DNA from: Paratractidigestivibacter sp963591565
Lineage (GTDB): Bacteria > Actinomycetota > Coriobacteriia > Coriobacteriales > Atopobiaceae
Direction: 5' to 3'
DNA length: 6,903 bases
NCBI GenBank assembly: GCA_963591565.1
Contig: CAVAUD010000106.1
Span: forward strand, 1-6,903
Below the pieces are notes generated by a model that was not told the origin of the DNA, made no database searches, and was given only the letters and a program-made list of their open reading frames with translations. Below, in pieces: positions 5,553-6,903 of the stretch (its first letter is position 1; every line of letters starts with the position of its first letter). The translations under genes and the position numbers were made by a program.

Positions 5553-6836
5553 GGCGAGAAGAACACCGGCGCGGTCTGCGGCGCCTACCTCGACTATGCG
5601 GCGGCCACCCCCGTTGACCAGCGCGTCCTTGACGAGATGCTCCCGTACTTCACCGAGGTCTTCCATAACCCCTCGGCGCCCTATGCGCTGGCGAGAAGGG
5701 CCCGCGCGGCCGTCGAGGACGCCCGTGCCCGTGTGGCAGCCGCGATCGGCGCGCGCCCGGCCAACGTGACCTTCACGGCCGGCGCCACCGAGGCCAACAA
5801 CCTGGCTTTTGCCGCGACCTCGGGCCACGTCGTGACCGACGTCGCCGAGCACGACAGCGTCCTGGCCTGTGTGGCCGGCAGGCCGCATACCCTGGTGGGC
5901 GTGGGGCCGGACGGCCGTGTGGACGCGGGCGAGGTCGCCGCCGCCATAACACCCGAGACGACCCTGGTCTCGGTCGAGCTGGCAAACGGCGAGGTCGGCT
6001 GCCTGCAGCCCGTGCGCGCGATCGGCCGCGCGGTGGCCGAGGAGCGCGAGCGCCGCCTGCGGGCGGGGGAGAGCAACCCGATCTGGTTTCACGTCGACGC
6101 GTCGCAGGGCTTTGGCCAGGTCTCGGTCAACGTGAGCAACCTGGGCTGCGACCTTTTGACCTTGTCGGCGGCCAAGGCCTATGGCCCCAAGCAGGTGGGC
6201 GCCCTCTGGGCGGCCGACGGCGTGGCGCTGCGGCCCCTCGTGCACGGCGGCGGCCAGGAGGGCGGCGTGCGCTCCGGCACCGAGAACGTGCCCGGCGTCG
6301 TGGGCATGGCCGCGGCGCTGGAGCTCGCCGAGGCCGGGCGAGCCGCCGAGGCCCGCCGGCTGGCCGGGCTGCGCGACAGCCTGCAGGCCCAGCTCGCGGC
6401 GGCGTTGCCCGGGATGGTCGTCTCGGGCCCGCGCGCGGCCAAGCTGCGGCTTCCCGGTCTTCTCCACGTGAGCTTCCCGGGCCTCGAGGCGCGCCGGCTC
6501 GTCATCTTGCTGGAGCGCCGCGGGGTGAGCGTGGGCACGGGGTCTGCCTGCGCCGCGTCGAAGATGAAGAGCTCGCACGTGCTGGCCGCGATGGGCCTTA
6601 CGCCCGAGGCGGCCGCCGGCAGCCTGCGCATGACGCTCGGCCGCCCGACGACCCAGGCCGAGGTCGACTACGCCGCCGCGGCCATCATCGAGGCCGTTCG
6701 CGCCGAGGCGGCCCGCGTCGGCCTGGACCCGGCGGCCCCGGCCCCGGTCGCCCACGCCCCCGCGGCCCCCGCGACCGTCTTACCCGCGGCCCCCGCCGCG
6801 CCCGTCTCGCCAAAGGAAGGTGCCAAGCATGAGTAA
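5550..6836 (+). CDS. nifS: Cysteine desulfurase, NifS/IscS family
   Basis: This PLP enzyme converts cysteine to alanine and carries the released sulfur as a persulfide; here the likely acceptor is MnmA, encoded next. The 428-residue product shows the fold-type I layout: YLDYAAATPVD at the N-terminus, FTAGATEANNLAF (75-87), His101 in AEHDSVL, Asp183 and Gln186 in HVDASQ, the PLP lysine Lys209 in SAAKAYGPKQVGALW, GGGQEGGVRSGTENVPG (233-249) and catalytic Cys334 in GTGSACAASKMKSSHVLAAMG. The Cys-loop length fits group I (IscS/NifS-like) enzymes rather than SufS. Oddities: the histidine that normally precedes the PLP lysine is Ala208, the usual ATTP motif is AATP, and NPSS-x-H is NPSAPY. The C-terminus has an extra Ala/Pro-rich tail (about 394-419). 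The start overlaps the upstream stop (TAATG), and the stop overlaps mnmA by 8 bases. No iscU or sufU scaffold gene is seen. Confidence 0.93.
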   Translation: MGEKNTGAVCGAYLDYAAATPVDQRVLDEMLPYFTEVFHNPSAPYALARRARAAVEDARARVAAAIGARPANVTFTAGATEANNLAFAATSGHVVTDVAEHDSVLACVAGRPHTLVGVGPDGRVDAGEVAAAITPETTLVSVELANGEVGCLQPVRAIGRAVAEERERRLRAGESNPIWFHVDASQGFGQVSVNVSNLGCDLLTLSAAKAYGPKQVGALWAADGVALRPLVHGGGQEGGVRSGTENVPGVVGMAAALELAEAGRAAEARRLAGLRDSLQAQLAAALPGMVVSGPRAAKLRLPGLLHVSFPGLEARRLVILLERRGVSVGTGSACAASKMKSSHVLAAMGLTPEAAAGSLRMTLGRPTTQAEVDYAAAAIIEAVRAEAARVGLDPAAPAPVAHAPAAPATVLPAAPAAPVSPKEGAKHE

Positions 6837-6903
6837 AGGCAAGGTTTTCGCTGGGCTCTCCGGCGGCGTCGACTCGGCCCTGACCTGCGCCTTGTTGGTC
6901 GAG
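6829..6903 (+). CDS. mnmA: tRNA 2-thiouridylase MnmA (N-terminus only)
   Basis: Twenty-five codons are visible before the window ends: MSKGKVFAGLSGGVDSALTC followed by ALLVE. SGGVDS (residues 11-16) is the PP-loop that binds ATP in N-type ATP pyrophosphatases. Its position close to the N-terminus and directly behind a cysteine desulfurase fits MnmA, which adenylates U34 of tRNA-Gln, -Glu and -Lys and inserts sulfur to give 2-thiouridine. AAGGAAGG (6813-6820), eight bases upstream, sets the start, which overlaps the desulfurase stop by 8 bases (ATGAGTAA), so the two are coupled. Other PP-loop enzymes (LarE, ThiI, asparagine synthetase-like) share the motif; context makes MnmA the best choice. 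Confidence 0.8.
   Translation, partial: MSKGKVFAGLSGGVDSALTCALLVE

Noticed and set aside
5466..6755. Long open frame on the minus strand across the cysteine desulfurase (429 codons)
   Set aside because: Same explanation: it is antisense to an enzyme with identifiable active-site residues, and no family motif is seen in the translation.
1..6903. CRISPR arrays, insertion sequences, rRNA genes or phage attachment sites
   Set aside because: I found no regularly spaced direct repeats, transposase or integrase motifs, rRNA sequence, or tRNA 3'-end duplication. The tRNA-Gly is intact and its 3' end is not repeated elsewhere that I can see.

Overview
This window comes from a GC-rich bacterial chromosome whose codons mostly end in G or C. 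The arrangement gatC-gatA-gatB, a CCA-encoding tRNA-Gly, a CmpB-type membrane protein, a NifS/IscS-type cysteine desulfurase and then mnmA, together with an enlarged GatB, suggests an actinobacterium of the Coriobacteriia (Collinsella/Olsenella-like). That assignment is inferred from style and content and was not tested by a search.

Left end, minus strand (1-432): two small genes read leftwards. One encodes a 98-residue protein with a CxxC-x13-CxxC zinc ribbon. The next, cut by the window edge, encodes a short peptide. Both begin with the same spacing of leader residues, L-x3-E-L-x4-G-A, which fits the double-glycine leader consensus of peptides processed by C39-peptidase transporters. This pair is the least described part of the window and its best candidate for a new system. 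A divergent intergenic region (433-711) separates it from the housekeeping genes and carries a plausible promoter on each strand.

Middle, plus strand (712-4078): gatC, gatA and gatB form a tight operon with TAATG stop/start overlaps. They encode the three subunits of the amidotransferase that converts Glu-tRNA(Gln), and often Asp-tRNA(Asn), to the amidated forms. GatA keeps its full Lys-cisSer-Ser triad. GatB keeps its zinc cysteines and YqeY-like tail but carries about 44 extra residues at two sites in its catalytic domain.

After this comes an independent tRNA-Gly(GCC) transcription unit (promoter, tRNA, intrinsic terminator; 4164-4325). It is followed by a 123-bp element bounded by perfect 19-bp inverted repeats (4369-4491).

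Right end, plus strand (4624-6903): a CmpB-family membrane protein, a cysteine desulfurase and the first 25 codons of mnmA are translationally coupled. The desulfurase probably supplies sulfur to MnmA for the 2-thiouridine at U34 of tRNA-Gln, -Glu and -Lys. The window therefore holds two steps that can act on tRNA-Gln: amidation of the charged tRNA (GatCAB) and thiolation of its wobble base (desulfurase plus MnmA).

An 18-nt cassette, GGGAGGCGA(N)5TAATG, recurs at three gene junctions and makes three unrelated proteins end in Gly-Gly-(Asp/Glu)-X.
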